A stretch of DNA of 41,844 bases from Candidatus Aegiribacteria sp. (GTDB taxonomy: Bacteria > Fermentibacterota > Fermentibacteria > Fermentibacterales > JCC-6), in assembly GCA_030613065.1 (NCBI GenBank), contig JAUWMQ010000009.1, forward strand, positions 1 through 41,844. The letters run 5' to 3'. Made by a program: the position numbers and the translations under genes. Every line of letters starts with the position of its first letter. Position 1 is the stretch's first letter. The notes under the pieces were generated by a model, which had not been told where the DNA came from, did not search any database, and saw nothing but the letters and a program-made list of their open reading frames with translations. Positions 16,530 through 27,900 of this stretch are shown here, in pieces.

Positions 16530-17610
16530 GAACACTGAACGTAAGCTTTGCCACGCGACAGCTGTAATCTACGCTGACTCCCTTGCCAACAGAGGCGGAA
16601 CTGGCATCTACCTGAAGAGACTTCTTAAAGGTTTCTGTCAGTGTGATGCCAACGTTATCGCGGCAGTGGGCAGGAAACTTATGACTCCTTCTGAAGCACT
16701 CTCATATCAGCAATTTACTGGATGCATACGGAAAGTTATCAATGAAAACGCTATACTTCCTTCCATTACGGCATCCCTTTCTCCCTCGATCATTCATCTT
16801 CCCGCATTCTCCGGCAGGACGTCTCCCGGTGTTCCCTGCGCGGTTACACTTCATGATCTCGCATTCTGCAGGAATCCCTCATGGTTTCCATTCATAAGAT
16901 CCATTTATTACCGTCTTCATTTCAGGAATGTCGCGAGAAAAGCGGATGTGGTTATGGTTGATAGCGAATCAACTGGCATTGAAGCCCGGAAGCTTCTTGG
17001 AATTGAAGAGAGCAGAATAAGGAGAGTTTACCTTTCAACCGACTCATTCATGGCCGACCCAGGTGCATTCAGAAAAGAATTCTCCTTACAGCAGCGAAGG
17101 TATATTGTATTTGCAGGCACGATCGAACCAAGAAAGAATATTTCAGCGTTGCTTGATTCATGGGAGATTGTGAACAGAACCCATACCGATCTCCACCTTG
17201 TGATTGCGGGAAGATGGGGCTGGGGGCCAGAGGCACTCAGGAGAAAGCTGCTCGATACCGAAGGTATTATTCTGACCGGACCCCTTTCGGATACAATGCT
17301 TAAAAGCTGCATTTCAGGCGCTGAGCTTCTTGTCTACCCATCGTTATACGAGGGTTTCGGGCTGCCCCCCCTTGAAGCCGCTTCAGCTGGAGTTCCATCG
17401 GTGGTGACTCCGGCGTCTGCGCTGAAAGAGATCTATTCTGAGATCTCGATCGTTGCTGAAGGGTTTGATCCCGGTTCCATTGCCAGGTCCATCATGAATT
17501 CCCTTGACACTGATCATGATACGGAGTTGCTTATTGATTTTGCAGCAGGATTTTCAACTGAGCGGATGGCCGGAGAGGTACTGAAAGTGTATGGAGAGTT
17601 TGGAATATGA
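16519..17610 (+). CDS. Glycosyltransferase family 4/1
   Basis: 'FAGTIEPRKNISALLDSWEIV', 'SLYEGFGLPPLEAASAGVPSVV'. ORF-track start 16456 overlaps the upstream gene; TTG near 16519 is more plausible. Confidence 0.85.
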   Translation: MKYKNTERKLCHATAVIYADSLANRGGTGIYLKRLLKGFCQCDANVIAAVGRKLMTPSEALSYQQFTGCIRKVINENAILPSITASLSPSIIHLPAFSGRTSPGVPCAVTLHDLAFCRNPSWFPFIRSIYYRLHFRNVARKADVVMVDSESTGIEARKLLGIEESRIRRVYLSTDSFMADPGAFRKEFSLQQRRYIVFAGTIEPRKNISALLDSWEIVNRTHTDLHLVIAGRWGWGPEALRRKLLDTEGIILTGPLSDTMLKSCISGAELLVYPSLYEGFGLPPLEAASAGVPSVVTPASALKEIYSEISIVAEGFDPGSIARSIMNSLDTDHDTELLIDFAAGFSTERMAGEVLKVYGEFGI

Positions 17611-18686
17611 AAATTCTGCAGGTTTACAAAGACATCCATCCATTCGTGCGTGGTGGAATTGAAAGATACATTCACGATCTATCCATGTATCTCTCCGGGA
17701 GGGGACATGAGGTTGATGTTCTTGTGGCCGGCACCAAAGATTCTCCTCTAGAAGTTTCAGGGCTCAATGTAATAAAGTACCCATGTATATGCAGAATTCT
17801 CTCAAATCCGATATCTCCCCGTCTCAGCCATATTCTGAAAACGGTTCCTGCGGATGTTCTGCACTTTCATCTTCCCCTTCCTTCAGCTGTTACAGCATGG
17901 TTGATGTCGAGACGTGACACTCCCTACGTGGTCACTTATCACAGTGATATAGTCAGGCAGGCATTTTTGCTACCTCTGTACGGTCCTGTTCTCAGAAAGT
18001 TTCTGAAAGGTGCATTCAGAGTAATAGCCACATCGCCCATTTATCGAGATACTTCGAAATACTTGTCGAAACTTGAGAATATCGAAGTAATACCTATCGG
18101 TTCAGATCTTGATCTGTTCAAACCATCCGAGACCGCTAAGAAGGGAGATTATGTCCTCTTTGTAGGAAGATTCCGGATGTACAAAGGTATCAAAGTGCTT
18201 CTTGACGCCTGGAAGGAATTCCCCGAAAAAAGACTGATCATGGTTGGGGGAGGCCCGCTTGAGAACCAGGTACGCAGGAGAATTCTGGAGGAAAACCTCA
18301 ATATCGAAATTGTAAGCAACCCATCGGACCAGGAACTTGTTGAACTCTATCAGCAGGCCAGATGCCTCGTTCTGCCATCCACATTGAGAAGTGAAGCCTT
18401 CGGGATGGTCCAGACCGAAGCAATGGCATGCGGTATTCCCGTTATAAGTACAGCTCTTCCAACTGGAGTCCCGTGGGTTAACGCTTCTGGTATTTCCGGT
18501 CTTGTCATTCCACCGGGTGATCCCGGCGCCCTCGCTGCTGCTGTGAGGAAACTTGACGATCCTCATCTTCATTCTTTGCTCGCAGCAGGTGCCCTTGAGA
18601 GGGCGGAGCACTGCTTTAATGCTGTACACTTATTTATACGCGTTGAATCTCTTTTAAAAGAAGCAGCCTTTGCGAAAATCAACTGA
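17607..18686 (+). CDS. Glycosyltransferase family 4/1
   Basis: 'YKDIHPFVRGGIERYIHDLSMYLSGRGHEVDVL', 'VLFVGRFRMYKGIKVLLDAW', 'RSEAFGMVQTEAMACGIPVIS'. Confidence 0.92.
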   Translation: MKILQVYKDIHPFVRGGIERYIHDLSMYLSGRGHEVDVLVAGTKDSPLEVSGLNVIKYPCICRILSNPISPRLSHILKTVPADVLHFHLPLPSAVTAWLMSRRDTPYVVTYHSDIVRQAFLLPLYGPVLRKFLKGAFRVIATSPIYRDTSKYLSKLENIEVIPIGSDLDLFKPSETAKKGDYVLFVGRFRMYKGIKVLLDAWKEFPEKRLIMVGGGPLENQVRRRILEENLNIEIVSNPSDQELVELYQQARCLVLPSTLRSEAFGMVQTEAMACGIPVISTALPTGVPWVNASGISGLVIPPGDPGALAAAVRKLDDPHLHSLLAAGALERAEHCFNAVHLFIRVESLLKEAAFAKIN

Positions 18687-19209
18687 AGATAAGAAAAACC
18701 GGGTTAGAATTGAAGTACTGCTTGTAATACTGGCTATAGGAGCCTCTGTTATTGAGAGCATCATCCCCAGACCAATTCCTTTCATTAAACCGGGGCTGGC
18801 AAATGTAGTAACTGTTGCCGCAATTATTAAATACGGTTTCTGGACAGGCCTCAGGGTAAATATTTTAAGGGCAACAGGCGCAGCAATTTTCATTGGGATC
18901 ATTGCGACACCCACATATCTCCTTTCTCTTTCAGGTGGAATTGCTTCAGCTCTGGTAATGGGGAGTGTTAGAAGAGTATTATCCGTTACTGGAATGTCAG
19001 TTGCTGGAAGCCTGGCAAGTCTGTACATCCAGCTGCTGACAGCTTCCGTAATACTTCCTGGACTTCCTGCGGGAGGCCTTATCCTGCCACTTTCAATCTG
19101 GGGTACCCTTTCAGGAACTATTACAGGTATTGTAGCTATTGTACTTTTGCGGAGAGGTTTTCCCTGGATTCATGATTCAGGGGTTGATTTGGTAAGTCTG
19201 CCAAAATAG
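18670..19209 (+). CDS. Gx transporter / heptaprenyl diphosphate synthase component I-like membrane protein
   Basis: 'IESIIPRPIPFIKPGLANVVTVAAIIKYGFWTGLRVNILR' signature; multi-TM. Confidence 0.8.
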   Translation: MRKSTEDKKNRVRIEVLLVILAIGASVIESIIPRPIPFIKPGLANVVTVAAIIKYGFWTGLRVNILRATGAAIFIGIIATPTYLLSLSGGIASALVMGSVRRVLSVTGMSVAGSLASLYIQLLTASVILPGLPAGGLILPLSIWGTLSGTITGIVAIVLLRRGFPWIHDSGVDLVSLPK

Positions 19210-19229
19210 ATTACATTGCTGGAGGAGAT

Positions 19230-19502
19230 TTGCTTCACAACCGTTCGACCACATTCTGGATAACCATTTCATTCTTCGGAATGATGACAGGTACAATATT
19301 GGGAGAAGCAATAGCAGTTCTACTTCCTGAATCATCCACGGTTCTTCGATCATTTTTCGGTGGAGCCCTGGAGTTTTCAGTAGGTCCGATCGGGTTCGAT
19401 CTGATCGTATTCAAATTTGCTCTTGAGGAGATTGCTTTCAAGCTTAATCTTATGAGTTTTGCGGGACTGATGTTTGTAGGTTATCTTTACCGCTGGTTCT
19501 GA
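19230..19502 (+). CDS. DUF4321-like small membrane protein
   Basis: 90 aa, 'FGMMTGTILGEAIAVLLPE...FDLIVFKFALEEIAFKLNLMSFAGLMFVGYLY'; TTG with GGAGGAG SD. Confidence 0.65.
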   Translation: MLHNRSTTFWITISFFGMMTGTILGEAIAVLLPESSTVLRSFFGGALEFSVGPIGFDLIVFKFALEEIAFKLNLMSFAGLMFVGYLYRWF

Positions 19503-19531
19503 TACAGTACTTAAGGACAGGAGGTATTACG

Positions 19532-19735
19532 ATGTTTCGTCCAGGTACTGGTGAAATAATACTTATTGTTGTAGTTCTTATACTTCTTTTCGGAGCAAAA
19601 AGAATTCCGGATCTGGCCAGATCGGTTGGGCAGGCGCTCAACATGTTCAGAAAGGGTATGAAAGAAGGTATTTCGGATATAGAGAACGATGAAGAGGATT
19701 CTGGAAACGGGGAAAATACGGATGGCCACAGTTAG
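19532..19735 (+). CDS. tatA: Twin-arginine translocase subunit TatA/TatE
   Basis: 'GTGEIILIVVVLILLFGAKRIPDLARSVGQALNMFRKGMKEG'. Confidence 0.92.
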   Translation: MFRPGTGEIILIVVVLILLFGAKRIPDLARSVGQALNMFRKGMKEGISDIENDEEDSGNGENTDGHS

Positions 19736-20330
19736 CTACAGTTCAAGAGAAATTGATTGTAAACTAGTGTACGCAGGACCTGGATTATCTGGTAAAACAA
19801 CAAATGTCAAGTTTATTCACAGCCAGATACCTTCCAGTGACCGTGGAAAGCTTATTTCTTTAGCCACTGGTAACGAACGAACTCTGTTTTTTGATTTCCT
19901 TCCGATTAATACAGGTACTATATATGGATTCAAAGTTAGACTCCATCTGTACAGTGTACCAGGACAGGCGATGTATACCGACAGCCGTCAGCTGATTCTG
20001 CAGGGTGTTGACGGTATTATATTCGTTGCCGATTCGCAGAGAGCCAGAATGGATGCGAACATAGCGAGTCTGCGCGATCTGAAGGATAATCTCAAGGGTA
20101 CGAAGCGAAAAGGCCTCAGCCTTGTACTCCAGACCAACAAGCGAGACCTCCCGGATATTCTTCCCACTGAGGTTATAAGAAAACGGCTTGGTCTTGAAAG
20201 GATTCCGTGTATCGAATCCATTGCCACGGATGGCACAGGTGTGTTTGAAACCCTCAGGAAAGCAAGCCGTATCGTTATGCGCAGGCTTCACCGCCAGTTC
20301 TCTCTAGCAATTGAACAGAAGCGAGGCTGA
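19722..20330 (+). CDS. MglA-like small Ras-type GTPase (copy 1)
   Basis: P-loop 'GPGLSGKTTN', 'RTLFFDFLPI', 'LYSVPGQAMYTDSRQLILQGVDGIIFVADSQ', 'LQTNKRDLP'. Confidence 0.92.
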   Translation: MATVSYSSREIDCKLVYAGPGLSGKTTNVKFIHSQIPSSDRGKLISLATGNERTLFFDFLPINTGTIYGFKVRLHLYSVPGQAMYTDSRQLILQGVDGIIFVADSQRARMDANIASLRDLKDNLKGTKRKGLSLVLQTNKRDLPDILPTEVIRKRLGLERIPCIESIATDGTGVFETLRKASRIVMRRLHRQFSLAIEQKRG

Positions 20331-20332
20331 AT

Positions 20333-21822
20333 TGAATCAGAGACGGATGGTTGACCTTCTTCTTGTAAGACTTACCAGAGAAGACGAAAAAGCAAAAGTA
20401 ATAGATCTGCTCATGAGTGAACTTGGAATGTCCAGAGAAGAAGCAAAGAAAAAGGTCGATAATTCTCCCAATGTTCTCATTGAGGGTATGGAAATGGAGC
20501 AGGGCAGAATACATCAGGACAGGATGTATCCATTCGTAGATCTGCTACCGAGGCATTACAAAGCTGATTCCACCGATTTAATTAAAAATGTCAGCGAACC
20601 CGCAGAAAAAGTAAGCGAATCTGAAGAATCCCCCTTTGAACTGATCACAGAAGATTTCCATCCTTTGGAAGAAGAGAAATCCGATACAGTTGAAACAGGT
20701 GACATTTACTATAACCAGAGTGCTGTATCAGAAGATAGTACTGAGCGTAAGGCGTTTAATGATGCTGACGATGATTCTCTCATTATCACCTCAGCTTCCG
20801 AAGAAATGCTTACAGTTGAAAGGTGCCACATCTGCGGCAGAACTCCTGTAGGCGACCAGAAGCTTGCTCCCTGTCAAACATGCGGTGAGCTTACATGCTC
20901 AGAATGCTACAACAGAAAGTACCACGTATGCGATAAGTGTGTTACAGAGGGCAGGGCTGTGGACAGACCTCTTGACTCTGTACCTGAATCAAGAAAAAAC
21001 ATTCAAGTGCCAGACAGCCCCGTACAGGCGGCGAAAGTTTCATCGAAAAGAAAATACGGACATGCAAAAACCAGAAATCACAACAGAATTCTACCGCTGA
21101 CTATTATTATAACAGTTCTGGTTCTGGTTGCAGCCTTCGTGATTGTCGATCCTATGAATCTCTTATCTTCCCCCCCTACGGAGGATATTTCAGAATACAC
21201 TGTTGTTAATGGGGTCGATTCGTCCGCAGTAGTAGTAGTGCCGGACACAACCTTTGTTCTGGAAGCTGATACAACTTTAACTCCTGTTGATTCACTGCTG
21301 GCGGATACCACACTTGCTATCAGATACATTTCACTTGCTGATATTTCTGTGCCTGATTCCCTTGGAATCGCTGATGAATATTCCCTTCCCAGAACTCTTA
21401 CTTCATCATCTGTTAGAGGGATAGAGATCCAGACCGATTCTCTCCCCTTCGTTGCGGATTTCCTCGGTCAGCTGGCATTCGTTTACTCCATCGAGTTCGA
21501 CGGTATTTCATTGATCCGCACAGATGACGGATTCGACATTCTTTTAATGTCCATTCTCCATCCTGAACCGGCGGAAAAAAGAGCGGCACTGCTGGGCAGT
21601 CTTGGCACGATGCTCGATTCAACAGTTATTGATCAGATGGTTCTCTACTACAGAGAAAACCAGTATTACGAGGCAACATTGTTCTCATTCACAGCTGACA
21701 GCTTCTCTGTCCTTGCAAGGTCCAACAGCCCTAACTTCCTGCAGAGAAAACAGGCTGTCATACCGGAAACAACGGAACTGATCACCGGCAGAGTCTTAGA
21801 GTGGATGACAGATCTGGACTGA
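20333..21822 (+). CDS. Unknown protein: N-terminal helical domain, B-box/zinc-ribbon-like cluster, one TM, C-terminal extracytoplasmic domain
   Basis: 'CHICGRTPVGDQKLAPCQTCGELTCSECYNRKYHVCDKC' then TM 'ILPLTIIITVLVLVAAFVIVDP'; directly downstream of MglA-like gene. Confidence 0.75.
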
Positions 21823-21892
21823 TCATGTACACTTTCATAAATTTTTTAGAAAAAATATTATTCCCTAGAAATTATGCATTAATGAAAGACCT

Positions 21893-24100
21893 ATGAATAA
21901 GAATAAGATCCTTGTAATTATTGAATCACCGGCAAAGGCCAGAAGTCTTCGCAGCTATCTAGGTGAGAACTACGAAATCGTAGCTTCAAACGGTCATATC
22001 AGAGATCTTCCGAAGAACTATCTGGGTGTTGATGAGAGCAACGGCTTCAAACCAACCTATACGATATTGCCGGAAAAAAGAAAAACAGTCACCCAGCTTA
22101 AGAAGACAGCAAAGGGATACTCCAGAATATTTCTCGCTGCCGACCCTGACCGTGAGGGAGAAGCTATCTGCTGGCACCTGTCGCAGATACTGGAAAGAAA
22201 AGGCGTTGTATTCAGCAGACTCAGATTCAATGCGATAACGAAAAATACTATTCTAAAATCTATTAAAAATCCGAGTTCCATAGATATGCAGCAAGTGGAC
22301 GCTCAGCAGGCAAGACGGGTAATGGATCGGCTTGTGGGTTACAAGGTCTCATCCTGGCTGCAGAGGATAATGGGGAAGGGCAAGAGTGCCGGAAGAGTTC
22401 AATCCGTAGCTTTGAGGATGATCCAGGAGCGCGAGGACGCTATAAGCAGCTTCGTACCGGTTGAATACTGGCTGATTGACGCAGAATTTACCCAGGGTGA
22501 GCATTCCTTCAGTGCTTCACTTTGCAGGATAGATGAAAATCCATCATGTAAACCGGGGAAGCATCCAGCTCGAGAGGATGAAGCAGAACTCATCATCGAA
22601 AGGATTAAGAAGAGAGGTATTAACTGGGAAATCTCACAGGTCATTTCCAGAGAGAAAGCAGTTACACCTCCTCCGCCGTTTATAACCAGCACACTTCAGC
22701 AGTCCGCCTCAAATCGACTCTCCTTTTCACCATCGAGAACCATGTCAATCGCCCAGCAGCTTTACGAGGGTGTATCCTTCGGAAGCAGCGAAAGGAGAGG
22801 ACTCATTACATACATGCGTACTGATTCTGTAAGGATGAGCCCTGACGGTCTGAATAGCTGCAGGGAATACCTTGAGGAAAGGTACGGCTCGGATGCATTG
22901 ACTTGCAAAGCACGAAGGTACAGAAGTTCAAAGGGTTCACAGGATGCTCATGAAGCGATAAGACCTGTGGATATCCGACTTACCCCTGAAGAACTTGAAT
23001 CTATACTTACACCTCCTCAACTCTCGTTGTACAGGCTTATCTGGAATCGCTATGCTGCTACACAGCTTAAGGATGCAATAATCAGGAATATTACGGTTAC
23101 AGTTTCGGGTGCAGGGCTTGAATTCAGCGCTATAGGAGAAATACTCCTGAAGCGTGGTTTTTCTAAGATCGATCGAGCTTTCGTTAGTACAAAGAACCAG
23201 CTGCCACAGCTGAACAAGGGAAAGGTTCTACTTGAATCCTTCAATAAGGAGCAGAAGTTCACATCTCCGCCCCCGAGATTCTCAGAGGCAAGACTTGTAG
23301 CGGAAATGAAGAAAGTCGGCATAGGAAGACCCTCAACATATGTAAGCACAATAAAAACACTCAGAATGAGAGAATATGTTGAAAAGGATGAAAAAGTCCT
23401 CAGGCCTACTGAGCTTGGAACTACAACCGTACGTTTACTTGTCAGGATGTTTCCACACATTTTCAAGGTGGATTTCACCGCAAGAATGGAAGAACTCCTT
23501 GATTCTGTCGCAAAGGGCACTGAAACCTATCCTGGAGCTCTGAAACAGCTGAGTCTTCCGCTTGAATCCTCCATGCAGATGGCTATGAAGAACACTGAAA
23601 GTTTCAGAAATGAACTGCAGGAGGACACTGGAGAGGTGTGTCCTGAATGTGGTGCACCTATTGTTATTCGATGGGGCAGATATGGAAAATTCAAAGCCTG
23701 CACATCATTTCCCAGATGCAGATACTCCAGCCCGATTGAAGAAGATAATTCATCGGAATACGAGGGCAGAAAATGCCCTGAATGCGGCAACAGTCTTTTA
23801 CTGAAAACGGGAAGGTACGGAAAGTACCTCAGCTGCTCCAATCATCCCGGGTGCAAGCATACAGAACCAGTTCCGACAGGCGTTCCCTGTCCTGAAGAGG
23901 GATGCAATGGAGAGCTTGTTGAGAAAAAATCCCGCAGAGGAAGAGTGTTCTATGCCTGTAACAGATACCCGGAATGCAAATACGCCGTCTGGAACAAACC
24001 GATTGATAATACCTGTCCCAGATGCGGTTTTCCTATTTTGATTGAGAAGAATAAGAAAGGTATCTGGTGTCCCAGTTGCAGGAAGAAAATTGTAATTTGA
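21893..24100 (+). CDS. topA: DNA topoisomerase I
   Basis: 'VIIESPAKARSLRSYLG', 'DREGEAICWHL', 'RRGLITYMRTDSVRMS', 'VGIGRPSTYVSTI', C-terminal four-Cys zinc modules. Confidence 0.97.
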   Translation: MNKNKILVIIESPAKARSLRSYLGENYEIVASNGHIRDLPKNYLGVDESNGFKPTYTILPEKRKTVTQLKKTAKGYSRIFLAADPDREGEAICWHLSQILERKGVVFSRLRFNAITKNTILKSIKNPSSIDMQQVDAQQARRVMDRLVGYKVSSWLQRIMGKGKSAGRVQSVALRMIQEREDAISSFVPVEYWLIDAEFTQGEHSFSASLCRIDENPSCKPGKHPAREDEAELIIERIKKRGINWEISQVISREKAVTPPPPFITSTLQQSASNRLSFSPSRTMSIAQQLYEGVSFGSSERRGLITYMRTDSVRMSPDGLNSCREYLEERYGSDALTCKARRYRSSKGSQDAHEAIRPVDIRLTPEELESILTPPQLSLYRLIWNRYAATQLKDAIIRNITVTVSGAGLEFSAIGEILLKRGFSKIDRAFVSTKNQLPQLNKGKVLLESFNKEQKFTSPPPRFSEARLVAEMKKVGIGRPSTYVSTIKTLRMREYVEKDEKVLRPTELGTTTVRLLVRMFPHIFKVDFTARMEELLDSVAKGTETYPGALKQLSLPLESSMQMAMKNTESFRNELQEDTGEVCPECGAPIVIRWGRYGKFKACTSFPRCRYSSPIEEDNSSEYEGRKCPECGNSLLLKTGRYGKYLSCSNHPGCKHTEPVPTGVPCPEEGCNGELVEKKSRRGRVFYACNRYPECKYAVWNKPIDNTCPRCGFPILIEKNKKGIWCPSCRKKIVI

Positions 24101-24975
24101 TCGAGGATTTCTGCAGAGACCTGCTTTACGGCCGGAGATTCTCGGTGAATACTGTCAAGGCGTACAGGGCTGATCTGTATAGATTCAGTAACTGGCAGCA
24201 TGCAGAGAGTATTATTGGCGCCTTTACAGTAATCGGGCTGAGGGGATTTCTGCGGCACGAAGCATCACGGGGGTTGGATTCAAAGTCTCTGGCCAGGGAA
24301 GTGTCATCGCTCCGGACATTCGGGAACTGGCTGCTTGAAACCGAAAGGTTAACGCAGAATAATCCCGCCAAACTGATAGCCATGCCTAAAACAGCGGTCA
24401 GGCTGCCAGGATTTCTCAGTGTTTCGGAGGTCCGCCTGGTTATCGACAGTTACGATGAATCTACTCTTCTTGGCAGGCGGAACCGTGCTATCGTCGAATT
24501 GCTTTACGGAGCAGGACTCAGGGCATCTGAAACCGCTTCGGTTACGCTGAATGGTCTGGACCTTCGGACAAAACAGATAAGAGTTATGGGCAAGGGTAAA
24601 AGAGAAAGGATCGTACCACTTCCTGAGCTGACATGCAGATCACTGAGATCATGGATCGACAGCAGAAGTGAGCTTATAGTGGATTATGATCCAGAAACTG
24701 TTTTCCTGAGTATACGTGGAAGAAAGCTTGACCCCAGAGATATCCGGCGTATTGTTGCATGCGGAGTGAAAAATGCTGCAAGGGCAGCTGGCGCGACACC
24801 ACATACTTTCCGGCACAGCTTTGCGACGCACTTGCTTGATAATGGAGCCGATCTCAGAGCGGTTCAGGATTTGCTTGGGCACGCAAGTCTTTCGACAACT
24901 CAAGTGTACACTCACCTGACGATGGAGAGATTGAGGGAAGCATACAGGAAAGCGCATCCCAGGGGGGAAGATTGA
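24067..24975 (+). CDS. Tyrosine recombinase XerC/XerD family
   Basis: 'LLYGAGLRASETASV', 'TPHTFRHSFATHLLDNGADLRAVQDLLGHASLSTTQVYTH'. Confidence 0.94.
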   Translation: MSQLQEENCNLIEDFCRDLLYGRRFSVNTVKAYRADLYRFSNWQHAESIIGAFTVIGLRGFLRHEASRGLDSKSLAREVSSLRTFGNWLLETERLTQNNPAKLIAMPKTAVRLPGFLSVSEVRLVIDSYDESTLLGRRNRAIVELLYGAGLRASETASVTLNGLDLRTKQIRVMGKGKRERIVPLPELTCRSLRSWIDSRSELIVDYDPETVFLSIRGRKLDPRDIRRIVACGVKNAARAAGATPHTFRHSFATHLLDNGADLRAVQDLLGHASLSTTQVYTHLTMERLREAYRKAHPRGED

Positions 24976-27900
24976 CTAAAAATATAGAAGATATCAAAAG
25001 AATCAGGATAGACAGAACCATTTCCCTGATAGTGGGGCTGGCGGCACTTTTAATCTATCTCATCACACTCGCTCCCAGTGTAAGTTTCTGGGACAGCGGA
25101 GAGTATCTTACATGTTCATGGACAGCAGGTGTTCCACACCCGCCTGGTGTTCCTCTCTTTGTTCTTCTTGGCCGATTCAGCACTATTCTGTTCTCTTTCA
25201 TTCCAGCGATCGCGGTAAGGGTCAATCTTCTCTGCGCTTTTGCCGGGGCATCCGCTATCGCTATTCTGACCCGCCTCGTTCAGCGCTGGGGGAACAGAAT
25301 GGATTTTATACCTTCATGGTACAGGCCTATGTCCGTTCTTGCAGGTCTGATAGCCGCGTTCAGCTATACTATCTGGCGCAACAGCAACGCAACGGAAACA
25401 TACGCAACAGCACTGCTGCTGACATTTATCATTATGTGGGCCTTCGACTGCTGGATAGAGAAATACGCTGAGAAAAAACATGAAAAAGGAAAGAAGGATC
25501 ATGGCGGCTGGGGAGAGGCAAGATATCTTCTTCTTATATCCTATCTATTAATTCTTGCAATTGGAAATCACGGTAGTGTTCCCTTCGTTACAGGCCCACC
25601 CATACTCCTCATGTATCTTATCTACGCCTTCAGGAAAAAGACGGATATATGGAAGAGGTCGTGGTTCATACTGACCATTCTGGGGCTGGTACTGCTCGCT
25701 TTCAGCATTCATCTCTATATGCCAATCCGTGCGCTTCAGAACCCGGAGATAAACGAAACGAATTCAGAACGCTGGTCCAATTTCGAGAAGGCCTTCACGC
25801 GTGATCAGTACGGCAGCACTTCGATCCTCGACAGGAAAGGACCGTTCATCGACCAGATGAGGCTATATCTGAAGTATCTTTCCTGGCAATCCGGAAGAGT
25901 GGATGATGGATGGGACCGTTATCTGGGCGATACAGCTGGTTCCGCAGCATCGATGGTCATGAAGATAATACTGATATTCGGAGCCATCTACGGGATGGTA
26001 GTTCTGGGCATTAAGAGGCCCAAACTGCTTCTATATCTCGGTTTTCTGTTCCTGATGTCCTCTATTCTCTTCATATTCTTCATACTCAACTTCAAGACCG
26101 GCACCGAAGGTACACTGCTGGGAGAAGTGAGGGAGAGAGACTACTTCTTCGGAGCATCTTTCGCCCTTTTTGCCATATTCTCAGGAATAGGTCTGGTTTC
26201 AGTATTCAAAGATTTCCTTTCGGAGAAATCCGGACTGGTCTGGGTTACGTTGCTGATACCGGCACTCTCTTTGGGAGTTAATTTCAACAGGTGCGACAGA
26301 TCGCAATCCTGTTTCGCCCGCGATTACGGCATAAATCTTCTCGAAAGCTGTCCTGAGAATGCCATTCTCATAACCAACGGTGACAACGATACCTTCCCGC
26401 TCTGGTTTGCCCAGGGAGTCCTCGGCGTACGCAGAGATGTCATAGTGAGCAACCTTAGCCTTATGAACACGAACTGGTACGTTGAGCAGCTGTTGGAAAA
26501 AGACCCCCTTCTTCTTGATTTTGACGACTTTGGACTGGTTGATTCTCTGCACCCTGTCTACATCTGGGGTCCGCACTACTTCCATGTGAACAGGTTCGGT
26601 GGCGCTGAATCTTCACTCCTTGATAGTGAAATACTCCGTACAACCTTCAACCAGGTATGGCCATGGGCAATAACCGACGATGAAATGGCCATGGCGCTGC
26701 CCACAGAGGGATTTTCCAATCAGGGCGCGCTTTCAATGCAGGATCTTGTTCTCCTTAATATGATAAAGAACAGACCTGTTCACGGGCGTGAGATATATTT
26801 CGCAGGCACCGTCGCGCCTGAAAGCCGTCAGTTCCTTGAACATTATCAGGAGATGGAAGGCATCGCTTTCAGGATAACGGAACATCCCGTTGTTGATGCA
26901 GTTAACAGCGCAAGGAGCTGGCAGCTGATGGAAAATTACAGATTCACCGGAGTCACTGATCACTCCATTTACAAATGTGATCAGACTGTACAGCTTCTGA
27001 AGAATTACGTGTCAGCATATCACAGGCTTGCCTATCATTACCTCGCAGCAGGAGAGCCGGACAGTGTACAGCTTGCTCTGGACGGGGCGGAGCAGCTTTT
27101 CATTACACTCCCGGATGAGTGGGCTGAAGTACTGCCCTCCAGGGCACTGATAGTTGCGAAACTCATAGATGGTCTTTATGGTCCTGAAGCTGCCGCTGAT
27201 ACTCTTATATCTCTTGCCGAAGTGTCGCTGGACGAAGCCCGAAGACTGGGTGATCAGGAGCTTATGCAGATATCTCTTTCACTAGCCACTATGGCCACCA
27301 GTTCGGATGGCACATTCGGGTACAGGCAGGAGACTGAGTACAGAAACCTTTTCGATACTCTTGATGATGGTTCCATACAATTTGCCTGGATGAAGGTAGA
27401 GGTGTCTCTGATGTTCTCCGATTACATTGGGGCCTGGAGCATCCTTGATGCCATGGTGATGCCGGATGATACCATTTCGATTCAGCTGGCTGAGCTTGCC
27501 CGGAATACTCTAGGGAATATTCTTGAGAACTCCAGAACAGGCTCGAGGGTGAACCCCCGTGACTGCGGTCTTTCAATATTCTTTAAATCCATAGATCAGA
27601 ATTTATCCACAGACCCCGGCCTGAACGAAAACGCAAATGCTGGAGAAATAATCAACGGCATGATCGAACTTGAGTCCCGTGGACATATCATGTCAGCGAT
27701 ATCGGCAGGACTTGTTCTATCCGGTTATTTCGAAGGGCAGGACGAAGCACGAGTGGTAGCCGGATATGCTTACAGACTTCTGGAGGACGGCCCTGAAGAA
27801 AGCAGGAAATGGTCGGAATGGTACGTCACTGAAAGCAACAGGGTTTCCCCGGAAGCCATTGCATGGATGGCTGCGAAAGGTGGAAAGCCCTTTCTTATGT

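Noticed and set aside
23050-23520. 156-aa antisense ORF in topA
   Set aside because: Opposite conserved topoisomerase sequence; no independent support.
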